Shown here in pieces: positions 41,809-50,520 of a DNA stretch of 64,000 bases. Source of the stretch: PALSA-505 sp963762615 (GTDB lineage Bacteria; Actinomycetota; Actinomycetes; Streptosporangiales; Streptosporangiaceae). The position numbers and the translations under genes are program-made. The stretch is taken from NCBI GenBank assembly GCA_963762615.1, contig CAVXLG010000003.1, positions 1 through 64,000 on the forward strand, in the 5' to 3' direction. The notes below the pieces were generated by a model. That model did no database searches. It was not told the origin of the DNA and was given only the letters and a program-made list of their open reading frames with translations. The first letter of the stretch is position 1. Each line of letters starts with the position of its first letter.

Positions 41809-42732
41809 ATGAGGATTGGCGTATTGCTGCAGGATCCGTCCGGTTCAGACGTGATGGCACAGCTGCGGGATGACCTGCAGCGCGCGGCCGACGACGGCTT
41901 CGCGTCCGCGTGGATGAGCCACATCTTCGGCGTGGACGCGCTGACCGCGCTGGCCGTGGCGGGCAGCCAGGTGCCGGGCATCGAGGTGGGCACGGCCGTG
42001 GTGCCTACCTACCCTCGGCATCCCGCTGCGCTCGCGCAGCAGGCCCGCACGGTCGCCGCCGCCGTGGGCGGCCGGCTGGTGCTGGGCATCGGCCTGTCGC
42101 ACCGGATCGTCATCGAGGACATGTTCGGCTATGACTTCAGCCGGCCCATCCTGCACATGCGCGAGTACCTGGCCGTCCTGCTGCCGCTGCTTGACGGGCA
42201 GCAGGTCTCCTTCAGCGGGGTGACCGTGCGGGCGGGCATCGGGCTGACCATCCCGGCGCCGGGCCGGGTGCCGGTTGTGGTAGCGGCCCTGGGCCCGCAG
42301 ATGCTGCGCCTGGCCGGTGAGCAGACCGACGGCACCGTGTTGTGGATGACCGGGCCCGCGACGGTGCGCGACCACATCGTGCCGCTGATCACGCAGGCCG
42401 CCGGCGAGGCGGGCCGGCCCAGCCCGCGCGTGGTGTCCATGCTGCCCATCTGCGTGACCAGCGACCCCGGCGACGCCAGGGAGCGGGCCGCCCAGGTGTT
42501 CGCCATCTACGGTGAGCTGCCGTCATACCGGGCCATGCTCGACCGCGAAGGCGCCGCGGGCCCGGCGGACGTGGCCATCGTCGGGGACGAGGACGCCGTG
42601 GCCGCCCAGATCAGCACGCTCGCCGGGGCCGGGGTGACCGACTTCGTGGCCGCCGAGTACACCGGCGGCGCCGACGGCGCCCGCACCCGCGATTTCCTGC
42701 GTACCCTGCTCGCCGAGGTTCCCCGGTGGTAA
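41809..42732 (+). CDS. LLM-class F420-dependent oxidoreductase
   Basis: A protein of 307 residues, the usual length of luciferase-like monooxygenases. TIM-barrel features are MRIGVLLQDP at the start, SAWMSHIFGVDALTALAVA, VGTAVVPTYPRHPAALAQQA and the GRLVLGIGLSH phosphate-binding segment. VPVVVAALGPQMLRLAGEQTDG fits the F420-using actinobacterial subgroup. It transfers hydride to or from coenzyme F420; the substrate is unknown. It follows the MhuD-like gene by 21 bases and is probably co-transcribed. Confidence 0.87.
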   Translation: MRIGVLLQDPSGSDVMAQLRDDLQRAADDGFASAWMSHIFGVDALTALAVAGSQVPGIEVGTAVVPTYPRHPAALAQQARTVAAAVGGRLVLGIGLSHRIVIEDMFGYDFSRPILHMREYLAVLLPLLDGQQVSFSGVTVRAGIGLTIPAPGRVPVVVAALGPQMLRLAGEQTDGTVLWMTGPATVRDHIVPLITQAAGEAGRPSPRVVSMLPICVTSDPGDARERAAQVFAIYGELPSYRAMLDREGAAGPADVAIVGDEDAVAAQISTLAGAGVTDFVAAEYTGGADGARTRDFLRTLLAEVPRW

Positions 42733-42957
42733 GGAAAAGGCCGTCGGGGGTGGCCCGCGGGCAAGTCATCGTCGCAGCCGTCGAGCACCGCTTCGATGTC
42801 TGCCGGCCGGGCGATCGTGACCGCGCTCGCAGCGGCACGGCGGGGCGCGCGTTTCGCGCGGTGAGCGCGCCCGGGCCACCGAACAACGGTCCGTTCGGCC
42901 GGCGGCCGGGGCAGCCGGAACGGCCTACGCAGGGCCGGCTGGTGGTATGTTCCAGCC

Positions 42958-44385
42958 GTGTCCGCGCCTGAGCTCCGCGCGCCCGGCCAGGCCGGGTCGG
43001 GGGCGCATCTGCCGCCGACCGCGAGCCGCGGCGTCCGCGCCGTGCTCGCCGACCTGTTCCCGGCGCCGGCCGAGCCAGCCCCCCGGGCCGGCCTCCCGCG
43101 CTGGGCGGTCCTCCTGATCCAGGCCGCCGCGGTCGCGCTTGGCACGCTGGTGATGCTGGCGCGTCTTGGCGGCAGGCCGGCCTGGGACAGCGTCTGGGCC
43201 GAGGACCCGGGGGTCTACCTGCCCGCGGCGCTCGCGCATCCCTGGCAGCTGCTGCAGTCCTACGGCGGGTACCTGCAGCTGGTCCCGCGCCTGATCGCCC
43301 AGGTTGCCGCGCTGCTGCCGATCAGGTACGCCTCGGTCGCCTTCGCGGTCGGCGGCGCTCTCGTCGCGTCCGGATGCGGGCTGTTCGCCTACCACGCCAG
43401 CGCCGGCCACGTCAGCTCGCGCTGGCTCCGCGCCCTGCTCGGCGTGTCCGTGGTGCTGCTGCCGGTGGCCCAGCTCGAGATCGCCGACAACGGCGTCAAT
43501 ACCATCTGGTACCTGCTCATAGCGCTGTTCTGGGCAGCGCTGTGGCGACCGCGCACCGGGGCCGGCGCGGCGGTCGCCGCGGTCGTGGCGTTCGCCGCGG
43601 CGGCCTCGAGCTCGCTCGCCCTCGTGTTCGCGCCGCTGTTCGCGGTCCGCGCGATCGCGGTGCCGCGGCGCCTGCGCGAGCACGCCGCGACCGCCGGATG
43701 GGCGCTCGGCTGCCTGTTGCAGGTCCTGGTCATCGCGACCAGCCACCTGTCCCGGCTGGTCCCTCATAATCCCGCTAATGCGGTGCTGTACTACGCGCAC
43801 GAGGTGCTTCTGCCGGCGCTCGGCTGGCACCTTTCGTGGCACCTGCGCGACGCCGTGGGGCTGACCGCCGCCACCGCGCTCGCGGGCGGCTTCATCGTCG
43901 TTGTCCTCGCCGTCGTGCTTGCCACCCAGGACAGGCAGTGCCGGGTGTTCGTGGTTACTGCCGTGGCGACCAGCCTCGTGCTCGCGGCGATCAGCTCGGT
44001 GCTCGCCTGGGGCGGGCCGGGCCTGCGGGTCACGATCGCGGTCGAACACGGCGCCCGGTATTCCACGGTGCCCATCCTGCTGCTCGATGCGGCGCTGATC
44101 GTGGCGGCCGACGCCTACGCGCGCCGGTGGCGGCCGCGCCCAAGGGCGGTCGTCGCGGTTGCCGCGCTGGTAGCGGTGCTGGCCGCCGGCTGGGCCACGG
44201 ACTTCCGTTACCCGGTTCGCCGCCTCGCCGGACCTGCCTCAGCGTGGGAACTGACGGCCGACGGCTGGCTGCACCACTGCCAGCGCCATCCGGCGGGCAC
44301 GATCACGGTCACCTTCCCCGACTGGTGGGGAACGACGAAGATCCCGCTGGCCACGACGTTCAGCTGCTCGAGCCTGCGCCGCTGA
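42958..44385 (+). CDS. Polytopic membrane protein, possible glycosyltransferase-like
   Basis: A protein of 475 residues. After a soluble N-terminus of about 45 residues come about ten to eleven membrane helices up to residue 415, and then a 60-residue C-terminal extracellular region (WELTADGWLHHCQRHPAG) with two Cys. Near residue 80 is WAEDPGVYLPAA, an acidic loop after the first helix. It resembles the GT-C layout of lipid-linked sugar transferases, but I cannot name a family. Start is a GTG at 42958. It is monocistronic and is followed by a strong terminator. Confidence 0.65.
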   Translation: MSAPELRAPGQAGSGAHLPPTASRGVRAVLADLFPAPAEPAPRAGLPRWAVLLIQAAAVALGTLVMLARLGGRPAWDSVWAEDPGVYLPAALAHPWQLLQSYGGYLQLVPRLIAQVAALLPIRYASVAFAVGGALVASGCGLFAYHASAGHVSSRWLRALLGVSVVLLPVAQLEIADNGVNTIWYLLIALFWAALWRPRTGAGAAVAAVVAFAAAASSSLALVFAPLFAVRAIAVPRRLREHAATAGWALGCLLQVLVIATSHLSRLVPHNPANAVLYYAHEVLLPALGWHLSWHLRDAVGLTAATALAGGFIVVVLAVVLATQDRQCRVFVVTAVATSLVLAAISSVLAWGGPGLRVTIAVEHGARYSTVPILLLDAALIVAADAYARRWRPRPRAVVAVAALVAVLAAGWATDFRYPVRRLAGPASAWELTADGWLHHCQRHPAGTITVTFPDWWGTTKIPLATTFSCSSLRR

Positions 44386-44515
44386 CCTTCGGTGCAGGCC
44401 AGCACGTCATTCACGCGATGGCGCGCACCGGCAGTCTCGCCCGGATGGCTGGCCGCCCGGGCCATGACGCACAGCGCCTGGGTGCCAGCCCGGGTCAGTT
44501 CAGCTCTCGGCTGGG

Positions 44516-44550
44516 CAGTCGCCCCGCCGGCCTGGCCGGCGGGGCGACTG
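44516..44550. terminator. Strong bidirectional terminator
   Basis: CAGTCGCCCCGCCGGCC-T-GGCCGGCGGGGCGACTG, a perfect 17-base inverted repeat between convergent genes. It should form a very stable hairpin in both transcripts. Confidence 0.75.
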
Positions 44551-44574
44551 TCCGGTTTGCGGGTCAGGTTCGTG

Positions 44575-45111
44575 TCACCGGTGGGCGGCCGCCGGGAGGG
44601 CCGGCCGGACCGCCCTGCGCCTGACGACCCGCCGGGCCTTGGCGGCCAGGGTCCCGGTGCGGGCCAGCAGCATCGCCACGGACAGGAAGATGAGCGCGTC
44701 GGTGAGTGCGTCAACGGTGATGTGATGGGTGATCCCCCAGTGGGCGAGCTGCGGGCCGAAGACGTGGGTGGACCCGTAGGCGAAGTAGAGCCGGCCGCCG
44801 ACGACGGCGATCCAGATCAGCGCGTACGGCAGGCCGGCCCACGACGTGACCTTGCCCGTCTGCTCGTCAGCGAAGACGCGGATCACGGCGGCGGCAAGCA
44901 CGCCCAGTGCCACGCCCGCCGCCGCCGCGGCGACTTCGAGCAGCAGGCCGTTACCCGACGTGGCGGCGCCCTTGAAGTAGAACGGGATGATGACGACCGC
45001 CGCGATGAACGGGCGAAGCAGCCGCAGCACGGTGACCTTGCGGTGGCCGAGATCGGAGATCAGGACCGCGAAGAGGATGGCTAGATTGGGGATCAAGACG
45101 CTGGCGCTCAC
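44575..45111 (-). CDS. Small polytopic membrane protein
   Basis: A protein of 178 residues with about five membrane helices: LIPNLAILFAVLISDL, LRPFIAAVVIIPFYF, a Val/Ala-rich third, GLPYALIWIAVVGGRLYFAYG and DALIFLSVAMLLA. The C-terminal tail is Arg-rich. Layout is similar to CcdC/DUF1453-type proteins, but I see no catalytic Cys. It diverges from a histidine kinase gene and may be a target of that two-component system (inference from position and the dyad between them). Confidence 0.65.
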   Translation of the reverse strand: MSASVLIPNLAILFAVLISDLGHRKVTVLRLLRPFIAAVVIIPFYFKGAATSGNGLLLEVAAAAAGVALGVLAAAVIRVFADEQTGKVTSWAGLPYALIWIAVVGGRLYFAYGSTHVFGPQLAHWGITHHITVDALTDALIFLSVAMLLARTGTLAAKARRVVRRRAVRPALPAAAHR

Positions 45112-45250
45112 GAAGAACTCCCTGGTGAAACGTGTCGGTGTGGTGCGCTTACGTCGGCCACGCTAGGTAGCGGGCCGGTGCGGGCGCGTCGGCCTGCGGC
45201 TTGATACCGGGTCCAGGGTGGTCTTACGCCGAGACAAGGCGGGTGGAGGC

Positions 45251-45276
45251 CGGGTGGAGGCGATCGCGTCCACCCG
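45251..45276. promoter_or_regulatory. Dyad in the divergent promoter of the two-component system
   Basis: CGGGTGGA-N10-TCCACCCG (45251-45258, 45269-45276), with a further GGGTGGAGGC at 45241-45250. It lies between the membrane protein and the kinase gene, 55 bp before the kinase GTG. It may be the response-regulator site. Confidence 0.45.
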
Positions 45277-45330
45277 GGGTCCACCTGGACGCCGGCGCGG
45301 GCCGCCGGGCTGGCCGGATACGTTGAAGGC

Positions 45331-46521
45331 GTGCTTCGCCGTCTCACCGCTTCCCGGGATCTCGCGGCCGCCGGCAGCGCGGGCGTGCCGCCGGTGCTGA
45401 ACGCCGTCCGGATTCTCGTTCTCGTGGTGGTGCTCGTCACGGTTCCCCTCGCTGAGCCCGCCGTGGGAGCGGGTGCGCGCGGCATCGCCATCGCTGTCAC
45501 CCTCGGTGTATCGGCCGTCAGCTGGGCTGTCTGGCTGCTGGCCGGGCGCCGGGAGCACCTGATGATCGCGGCCCTGGCCGTGATGGGGGCGGCGGGCGGC
45601 GTCCTGGCGGGGCTGTCTCCGCTCAGCACGGCTGTCGCTGTCGGCTGCGTGGTCACCTCCGCCGCGGGTGTCAGCCTGAATACCGAGACATCGCTGGCCA
45701 TCACCGCGGAGACGGTGGCAGCGTTCCTGGCCGCCGGCCTGGCGACCGGAGCGCCGACCGAGACGCTGGTCGGTTACTCGCTCACGTTCATCGGCCTGTG
45801 GGCGTTCGGCCTGACGCGGCACGCCTATCTGCTGAGGGCCGTGCAGGCCGAGCGGACGCTCGCGGAGACCCGCCGGGCACGCGAGGCCGAGACCCAGGCG
45901 GCCAAGCTCGCCGAGCGGGCCAGGATCGCCAGGGAGATCCACGATGTTCTCGCCCACTCGCTCGCGGCGGTGTCGGTGAACCTGCAGGCTGCCGAGGGGT
46001 TGCTGGGTACGCTGCCGGCCGGAAGTCCCGAGCTCGCCAGGGCGATCGAGTGCATCGGCAGGGCCGGCGTCTTCACCAGGGAAGGCCTGGCGGACGCCCG
46101 CCGCGCGATCCTCGCGCTGCGCGATGACGCGGCGCCGCTGCCGGATCAGCTGTCGGCGCTCGCCGCGCAGTACCGGTCCGACGGTGACGTGCCGGTCGAC
46201 TTCAGCGTCACCGGCTCACCACGGCCGGTCACCGCGGAGGTCGGCCTGGCCGCGTACCGGACCGCGCAGGAGGCGCTGACCAACGCGCGCAAGCACGCAC
46301 CCGGGCAGCCGGTCAGGCTCGGCCTCGAGTTCTCGGCGACCGAGATCGCCGTCCGGATCGTTAACCCGCTTCCTGCGGCAGGTGACGGCGGGCCGCTGGC
46401 CGCGACCGGCGCCGGGTACGGGCTCACCGGCCTGCGGGAACGTGCCGCGCTGGGCGGCGGCACCGTGTGGACGGGGCCGGTCGACAGGGAGTGGCAGGTA
46501 TGCCTGAAGATTCCGGCATGA
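45331..46521 (+). CDS. Two-component sensor histidine kinase (NarX/HisKA_3 type)
   Basis: A protein of 396 residues. About five to six membrane helices fill residues 20-165 with no large extracellular sensor. The dimerisation/phosphoacceptor region is RIAREIHDVLAHSLAAVSVN near 205 (His at EIHD). The ATPase part has AQEALTNARKHAPG (N box) and GYGLTGLRERAALGGG (G box) near 345. It phosphorylates the adjacent NarL-type regulator. Start at GTG 45331. The stop overlaps the ATG of the response regulator (ATGA). Confidence 0.9.
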   Translation: MLRRLTASRDLAAAGSAGVPPVLNAVRILVLVVVLVTVPLAEPAVGAGARGIAIAVTLGVSAVSWAVWLLAGRREHLMIAALAVMGAAGGVLAGLSPLSTAVAVGCVVTSAAGVSLNTETSLAITAETVAAFLAAGLATGAPTETLVGYSLTFIGLWAFGLTRHAYLLRAVQAERTLAETRRAREAETQAAKLAERARIAREIHDVLAHSLAAVSVNLQAAEGLLGTLPAGSPELARAIECIGRAGVFTREGLADARRAILALRDDAAPLPDQLSALAAQYRSDGDVPVDFSVTGSPRPVTAEVGLAAYRTAQEALTNARKHAPGQPVRLGLEFSATEIAVRIVNPLPAAGDGGPLAATGAGYGLTGLRERAALGGGTVWTGPVDREWQVCLKIPA

Positions 46522-47213
46522 ACCCGGAGAACTCCGGTGAGCCGGTCGCGGTGATCGTCGCGGACGACCAGTCCGCGGTGCGCGAGGGCCTCGTGCTGCT
46601 GCTCGGCACGCTGCCCCGCATCGTCGTAGCGGGTCAGGCAGCCGACGGCGACGCGGCCGTCAACCTGGTCGCGGCGGTGCATCCGCAGGTCGTGCTCATG
46701 GACCTGAACATGCCCGGCTGCGACGGCGTGGCCGCGACGCGCCGCATCACTGCCGATCATCCGGGCACGCACGTCGTCGTGCTCACCACGTACGCCGACG
46801 ACGAATCGATCATCAGCGCGCTGCAAGCCGGGGCGCTGGGTTACCTGACCAAGGACGCGACAAGGGCGCAGATCGGGCGCGCCGTGCTGGCCGCCGCGGC
46901 CGGCCAGGCCGTGCTCGATCCGGGGGTCCAGCAGCGGCTGCTGGCGGCCGCGGCTCGCGCACCGGGTACGTCCAGCTTGCCTGGTGGTACGCCGCCGGGC
47001 GATGGCGATCTCACGCCGCGCGAAGCGGAGGTGCTCCGGCTCATCGCGGCCGGCCAGTCCAACCGGGAGATCGCCAGGACATTGTTCGTGAGCGAGGCGA
47101 CGGTCAAGACGCACGTGAACCGGATCTTCGCAAAGACCGGATCACGGGACCGCGCCCAGGCAACGCGCTACGCCTACACCCACGGGTACGCCGAACCGGC
47201 GCCATCGCCCTGA
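46518..47213 (+). CDS. NarL/LuxR-type response regulator
   Basis: A protein of 231 residues. The receiver domain at about 12-130 has the acidic pair in VADDQSAV, the phosphoacceptor Asp in VLMDLNMPG and Lys in YLTKDA. A LuxR-type HTH lies at about 160-220 (LTPREAEVLRLIAAGQSNREI, ATVKTHVNRIF). It is the partner of the upstream kinase. I chose the ATG at 46518 because it overlaps the kinase stop (ATGA) and is close to the first strand. An in-frame ATG at 46500 is possible. Confidence 0.9.
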   Translation: MNPENSGEPVAVIVADDQSAVREGLVLLLGTLPRIVVAGQAADGDAAVNLVAAVHPQVVLMDLNMPGCDGVAATRRITADHPGTHVVVLTTYADDESIISALQAGALGYLTKDATRAQIGRAVLAAAAGQAVLDPGVQQRLLAAAARAPGTSSLPGGTPPGDGDLTPREAEVLRLIAAGQSNREIARTLFVSEATVKTHVNRIFAKTGSRDRAQATRYAYTHGYAEPAPSP

Positions 47214-47547
47214 CCGGGCCGCGTCATCGGCCGGCTTGCGCGCGATGATGACTGAGCCGGCAAGTCGTTGCTGACCAAGGCGGATGTCCGGCCGCCTGTC
47301 CGGCAGCGGGACGACTACCCGGCTGACCGCGCTGAACCTTGGCCGCGGTCCGCGGTTCGTTCCGTTGGGCCCTCCGGCCAGCCCGGGGCGGCCTGATTCA
47401 CCCTCCTGGGGTGATACGGCCGCCGCGCGCCGAGGCGAGCTGTGGGCCGCGGTCAGCCCCGGCCGCCGTCACGGTAGACCCGCCATGATCATTTCCACTT
47501 CACGATAACCTGGCACGCCGGCACCCTGATCAGCAGAGGAGCAAGCC
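47214..47547. other. Intergenic region without a supported gene
   Basis: About 330 bases between the response regulator and the molbindin gene. TTCCACTTCACGATAACC near 47492 may be part of a molybdenum-type control site, but I cannot confirm it. Confidence 0.35.
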
Positions 47548-47757
47548 GTGAAGCTAAGTGCACGCAACCAGATCCCGGCCCGGGTCACTGGCATCAACGC
47601 GGGGGAAGCGATAGCCAATATCGAACTGGACGCAGGCGGTATCCGCCTGGTCGCCTCCATCACCGTCGAGGCAGTCCGCCAGCTCGGCCTGGCCGAGGGC
47701 AGCAACGTCACCGCCGTGATCAAGGCATCAGACGTGATGGTGGCCACCGGCGACTGA
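47548..47757 (+). CDS. Molbindin (Mop domain) protein
   Basis: A protein of 69 residues, one complete Mop/TOBE domain: LSARNQIPARVTGINAGEA, then NIELDAGGIRLVASIT, ending VTAVIKASDVMVATGD. Mop proteins bind molybdate or tungstate between subunits and act as stores or as parts of ModC/ModE. This one is free-standing, with no mod transporter or cofactor gene in the window. The GTG at 47548 follows AGAGGAGCAAGCC, a strong ribosome site. Confidence 0.87.
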   Translation: MKLSARNQIPARVTGINAGEAIANIELDAGGIRLVASITVEAVRQLGLAEGSNVTAVIKASDVMVATGD

Positions 47758-47836
47758 GTTCAGGCACCGGCCGGGGCAGGCAGGCGGCGGGTGAGCTGCC
47801 TGCTGTCGAGGTTGTGAGCTGACCCCGGGGGCCCGG

Positions 47837-47880
47837 CGCAGGCCGAGGTGCCTCTCATCGCAGGCCGAGGTGCCTCTCAT
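47837..47880. repeat. Perfect tandem 22-bp duplication
   Basis: CGCAGGCCGAGGTGCCTCTCAT occurs twice without a gap (47837-47858, 47859-47880), downstream of the molbindin gene. No function is evident. Confidence 0.8.
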
Positions 47881-47981
47881 GTGCTGCCATGCCCGCCTCC
47901 AGCATGCGGCCCGCGGAGCGATTGAAGCCGCGGCGTGACGTCGGAATAACCCGGGTACGGATGGTCGCCGCAGCTGCGCGC

Positions 47982-48203
47982 TCATGTCGCGGAATACTGA
48001 TCACGTTCCCGGCGCAAGTTCACGATCTCCATGCCCGATGCCTCAAGCCTGGCGAGCAGCCCGGCCAGTGCCGCCTGATCCTGCAGCGGGCCGTGCATGA
48101 CAGTTTCGGCCGGCCGCACGACGGCGGTGAGCGACTCGAAGTCAACCAATGCCTCGGGCGGAACAAGCCCAGCCACGCGGACTTCGTAGTAAATCGCTAT
48201 CAC
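47982..48203 (-). CDS. Small conserved actinobacterial protein
   Basis: A protein of 73 residues. It reads IYYEVRVAGLVPPEALVDFE, then VVRPAETVMHGPLQDQAALA and LLARLEASGMEIVNLRR. This resembles a group of small actinobacterial proteins with an alpha-beta layout of unknown role. I chose the GTG at 48203 because GGAG lies 8 bases upstream and the conserved part begins there. Longer frames have no support. It has no partner in the same direction. Confidence 0.65.
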   Translation of the reverse strand: MIAIYYEVRVAGLVPPEALVDFESLTAVVRPAETVMHGPLQDQAALAGLLARLEASGMEIVNLRRERDQYSAT

Positions 48204-48493
48204 CCCAAACTCCGGCGAGTCGATTCTTGTCGACTGGCCTCGATGATGCTCCGGCGCAGCCTGCCGCGAACCACCCGCGGCGGGTGACGTTCGCCGCCAC
48301 CGGCAACACCGCCGGCAGGCCAGTCCGCAAGGCATGCCTACTACCATGGGCGCGAAGCCCTAAAACCTGCTGAGAAGCGGAGGGCCGGCGGTCCGGTCCT
48401 GCCCTGACCGGCACCGTCCCGCAGCCAGGCGCCTGCGAGGATGGCCAGTACGGGGCAACCGCACCACGCTTGGCTTGCAGGGGGAGGCGCCGG

Positions 48494-48955
48494 GTGACGG
48501 CAAAGCCGGGAGATGAGATAACTGCAGCCACCGCGGGTCGCGGCCGCCTCCGGGCAGCTCATGCCGACCGCGAGCGCGTGCTCGACGTGCTCAAGGCCGC
48601 ATTCGTGCAGGGTCTGCTGACCAAGGGCGAGTTGGAAATCCGGCTGGGCCAGACGTTCGCCTCGCGGACCTATGCGGAACTGGCCGCGCTCACTGCCGAC
48701 ATCCCCGCCGGGCCGGCCGGAGCCCGGCCGCTGCGGGAGCCCGCCGGGGCGCAGGCCCGGCACCCGGAGAACAAGGTGGTCAATTCATGCGCATGTGCGA
48801 CGCTTGCGCTCATCGCGCTGGGAGCCGCCTTGCTCACCGGTGATTTCGGATTGTTCTTCGTGATCGCGGCTGCTGTTTTCGGGGTCTTGTTCGTAGCGGG
48901 GGGCCGGATGGCCCACTCAGCGCATAAGAAGCACTCCGGCGGGCAGCGACGGTAG
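48494..48955 (+). CDS. DUF1707 membrane protein
   Basis: A protein of 153 residues. The DUF1707 domain at about 15-70 reads LRAAHADRERVLDVLKAAFVQ, LLTKGELEIRLGQTFASRTY. Two membrane helices follow at about 105-145. It is a shorter paralogue of the double-domain protein at 12324-13199, which has KAAFVQGRLT and VYASRTYAEL in the same places. The function of the family is not known. I chose the GTG at 48494 because GGGGGAGG precedes it. Confidence 0.78.
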   Translation: MTAKPGDEITAATAGRGRLRAAHADRERVLDVLKAAFVQGLLTKGELEIRLGQTFASRTYAELAALTADIPAGPAGARPLREPAGAQARHPENKVVNSCACATLALIALGAALLTGDFGLFFVIAAAVFGVLFVAGGRMAHSAHKKHSGGQRR

Positions 48956-49145
48956 CGTCACGGCCTCGTGCTGTCAGGTACTGCCGTCCACTCGCTTTAT
49001 CGAGACTGTCGGCGCAACGGAGGCGCTCGATGGCCAACAGGGCAGCCAATGCCCGGCCGGCGGGGGCCGTCAGGGCCCGTGTAGAACGCGGGATGCCGGC
49101 GTGCCGCCCGATTGCCGGGGACGGCTGGCTGAGCTGGGAGGTGCC

Positions 49146-49707
49146 GTGTCCGCATCCGGTGTCACGTTCCAGTTGCTCGGCGGCAGGCAGGCTGCCGGGC
49201 AGGCCGGCGAACTGCAGGCCCTGCATGCTGAGGTCTACGGTGAGCCGCCGTACCAGCGCGATGATGGCGCCGGAGAGTTCGCTGGCCGGTTCCGGGTTCA
49301 GTGTCGCCAGCCGGGCTTTGTCCTGGCCGAGGCCCGCCATGGCGGCTACCTGGTCGGTTACGCGTCCGGGATGCCGCTGCGCGCGTTCAACTTCCTGGTG
49401 GCGGGGCCTGACCACCCCGCTGCCTGAGGAAGTCACCGCCGAACATCCTGGCCGCACTTTCGCGCTGGCCGATCTGCTGGTGCGTGCGTCCTGGCGGCGG
49501 CAGGGGATCGCCCGGGCCCTGCATGATCTCATCCTGGCCGGCCGGCCCGAGGAGCGGGCGACGCTTACCGTCTTGCCCGCGGCCGCCGCCGCCCAGCGCG
49601 CCTTCCGCAGTTGGGGCTGGCGCAAGGTCGCCCGGGCCCGCGACTCCGGGCCCGGCTCGCCGGTCTGTGATGTGCTCTTGACCGCCCTGCCGGTCAGCCC
49701 GCCGTAA
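49146..49707 (+). pseudogene. GNAT acetyltransferase, frameshifted
   Basis: The GTG at 49146 follows GGGAGG and starts a GNAT protein (TFQLLGGRQAAGQAGELQAL, LVGYASGMPLR). Near 49383 the frame shifts by one base. The other frame then gives STSWWRGLTTPLPEEVTAEH, LLVRASWRRQGIARALHDL with the acetyl-CoA loop, and TLTVLPAAAAAQRAFRSWGW to the TAA at 49707. Joined, the two parts give a GNAT of about 187 residues. As written, the first part stops at 49427. Confidence 0.8.
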
Positions 49708-49716
49708 GCTCAGGGA

Positions 49717-50520
49717 ATGCCCATCCCAGCGGCGTTCGACCTGTCCGGCCGGGTCGCGGTGGTCACCGGGGCCGGTGCCCCCGACGGCATCGGTTTCGCA
49801 GCGGCGAGGCTTCTCGCGCAGCTTGGCGCAGCCGTGATGCTCGGCGCGACAAGTGCGCGGATCGAGGCGAGGGCCGGCGAATTGCGCGAGGCCGGCTTCG
49901 ACGCGGCGGGGATCGCCGGGGATCTCACCGAGACCGGTGCCGCGGCGGGGCTGGTAGCGGCGACGCTGCAGCGATGGGGGCGGCTGGACATCGTCGTCAA
50001 CAACGCCGGAATGATCTCGACGGCCAGCCCGGTCTTCGAGGCCGGCACGGCGGACTCCATGGACGTGGCGAGCTGGCAGGCATCGCTGGACCGGAACCTG
50101 ACCACGGCCTTCCTCATCACCAAGGCGGCGCTGCCGGCCATGTCCGGCCGCGGCTGGGGGCGGATCATCATGGTGGCCAGCGTGACCGGCCCGGTCATGG
50201 CGATGCGCGCCGACGTCGCGTACGCCAGCGCCAAGGCAGGCATGACCGGCCTCACCCGCGCGGTCGCGATCGATGCCGCCGGAACCGGGATCACCGTCAA
50301 CGCCGTCGCCCCCGGCTGGATAGCGACAGGATCCCAGACCCCCGACGAACGCGGCGAAGGGCTGGCGACCCCCATCGGCCGCAGCGGGTCACCTGACGAG
50401 ATCGCCGCCGCCGTCGCGTGGCTGGCCAGCCCGGGCGCGTCCTACATCACCGGGCAGTGCCTGATCATAGACGGCGGCAACTCCATCGCCGAGCAGCGCT
50501 GCACCCCGCCGCGGTCATGA
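49717..50520 (+). CDS. Short-chain dehydrogenase/reductase
   Basis: A protein of 267 residues. VVTGAGAPDGIGFAAARLL is the nucleotide-binding motif (with a two-residue insertion), followed by DIVVNNAG (near 92) and the catalytic Ser in IIMVASVTGP, then YASAKAGM with Tyr and Lys near 168. The end ASYITGQCLIIDGGNS is standard. It fits the FabG-like SDR group and uses NAD(P)H; the substrate is not known. Its 3' end overlaps the convergent topoisomerase gene by 6 bases. Confidence 0.9.
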   Translation: MPIPAAFDLSGRVAVVTGAGAPDGIGFAAARLLAQLGAAVMLGATSARIEARAGELREAGFDAAGIAGDLTETGAAAGLVAATLQRWGRLDIVVNNAGMISTASPVFEAGTADSMDVASWQASLDRNLTTAFLITKAALPAMSGRGWGRIIMVASVTGPVMAMRADVAYASAKAGMTGLTRAVAIDAAGTGITVNAVAPGWIATGSQTPDERGEGLATPIGRSGSPDEIAAAVAWLASPGASYITGQCLIIDGGNSIAEQRCTPPRS

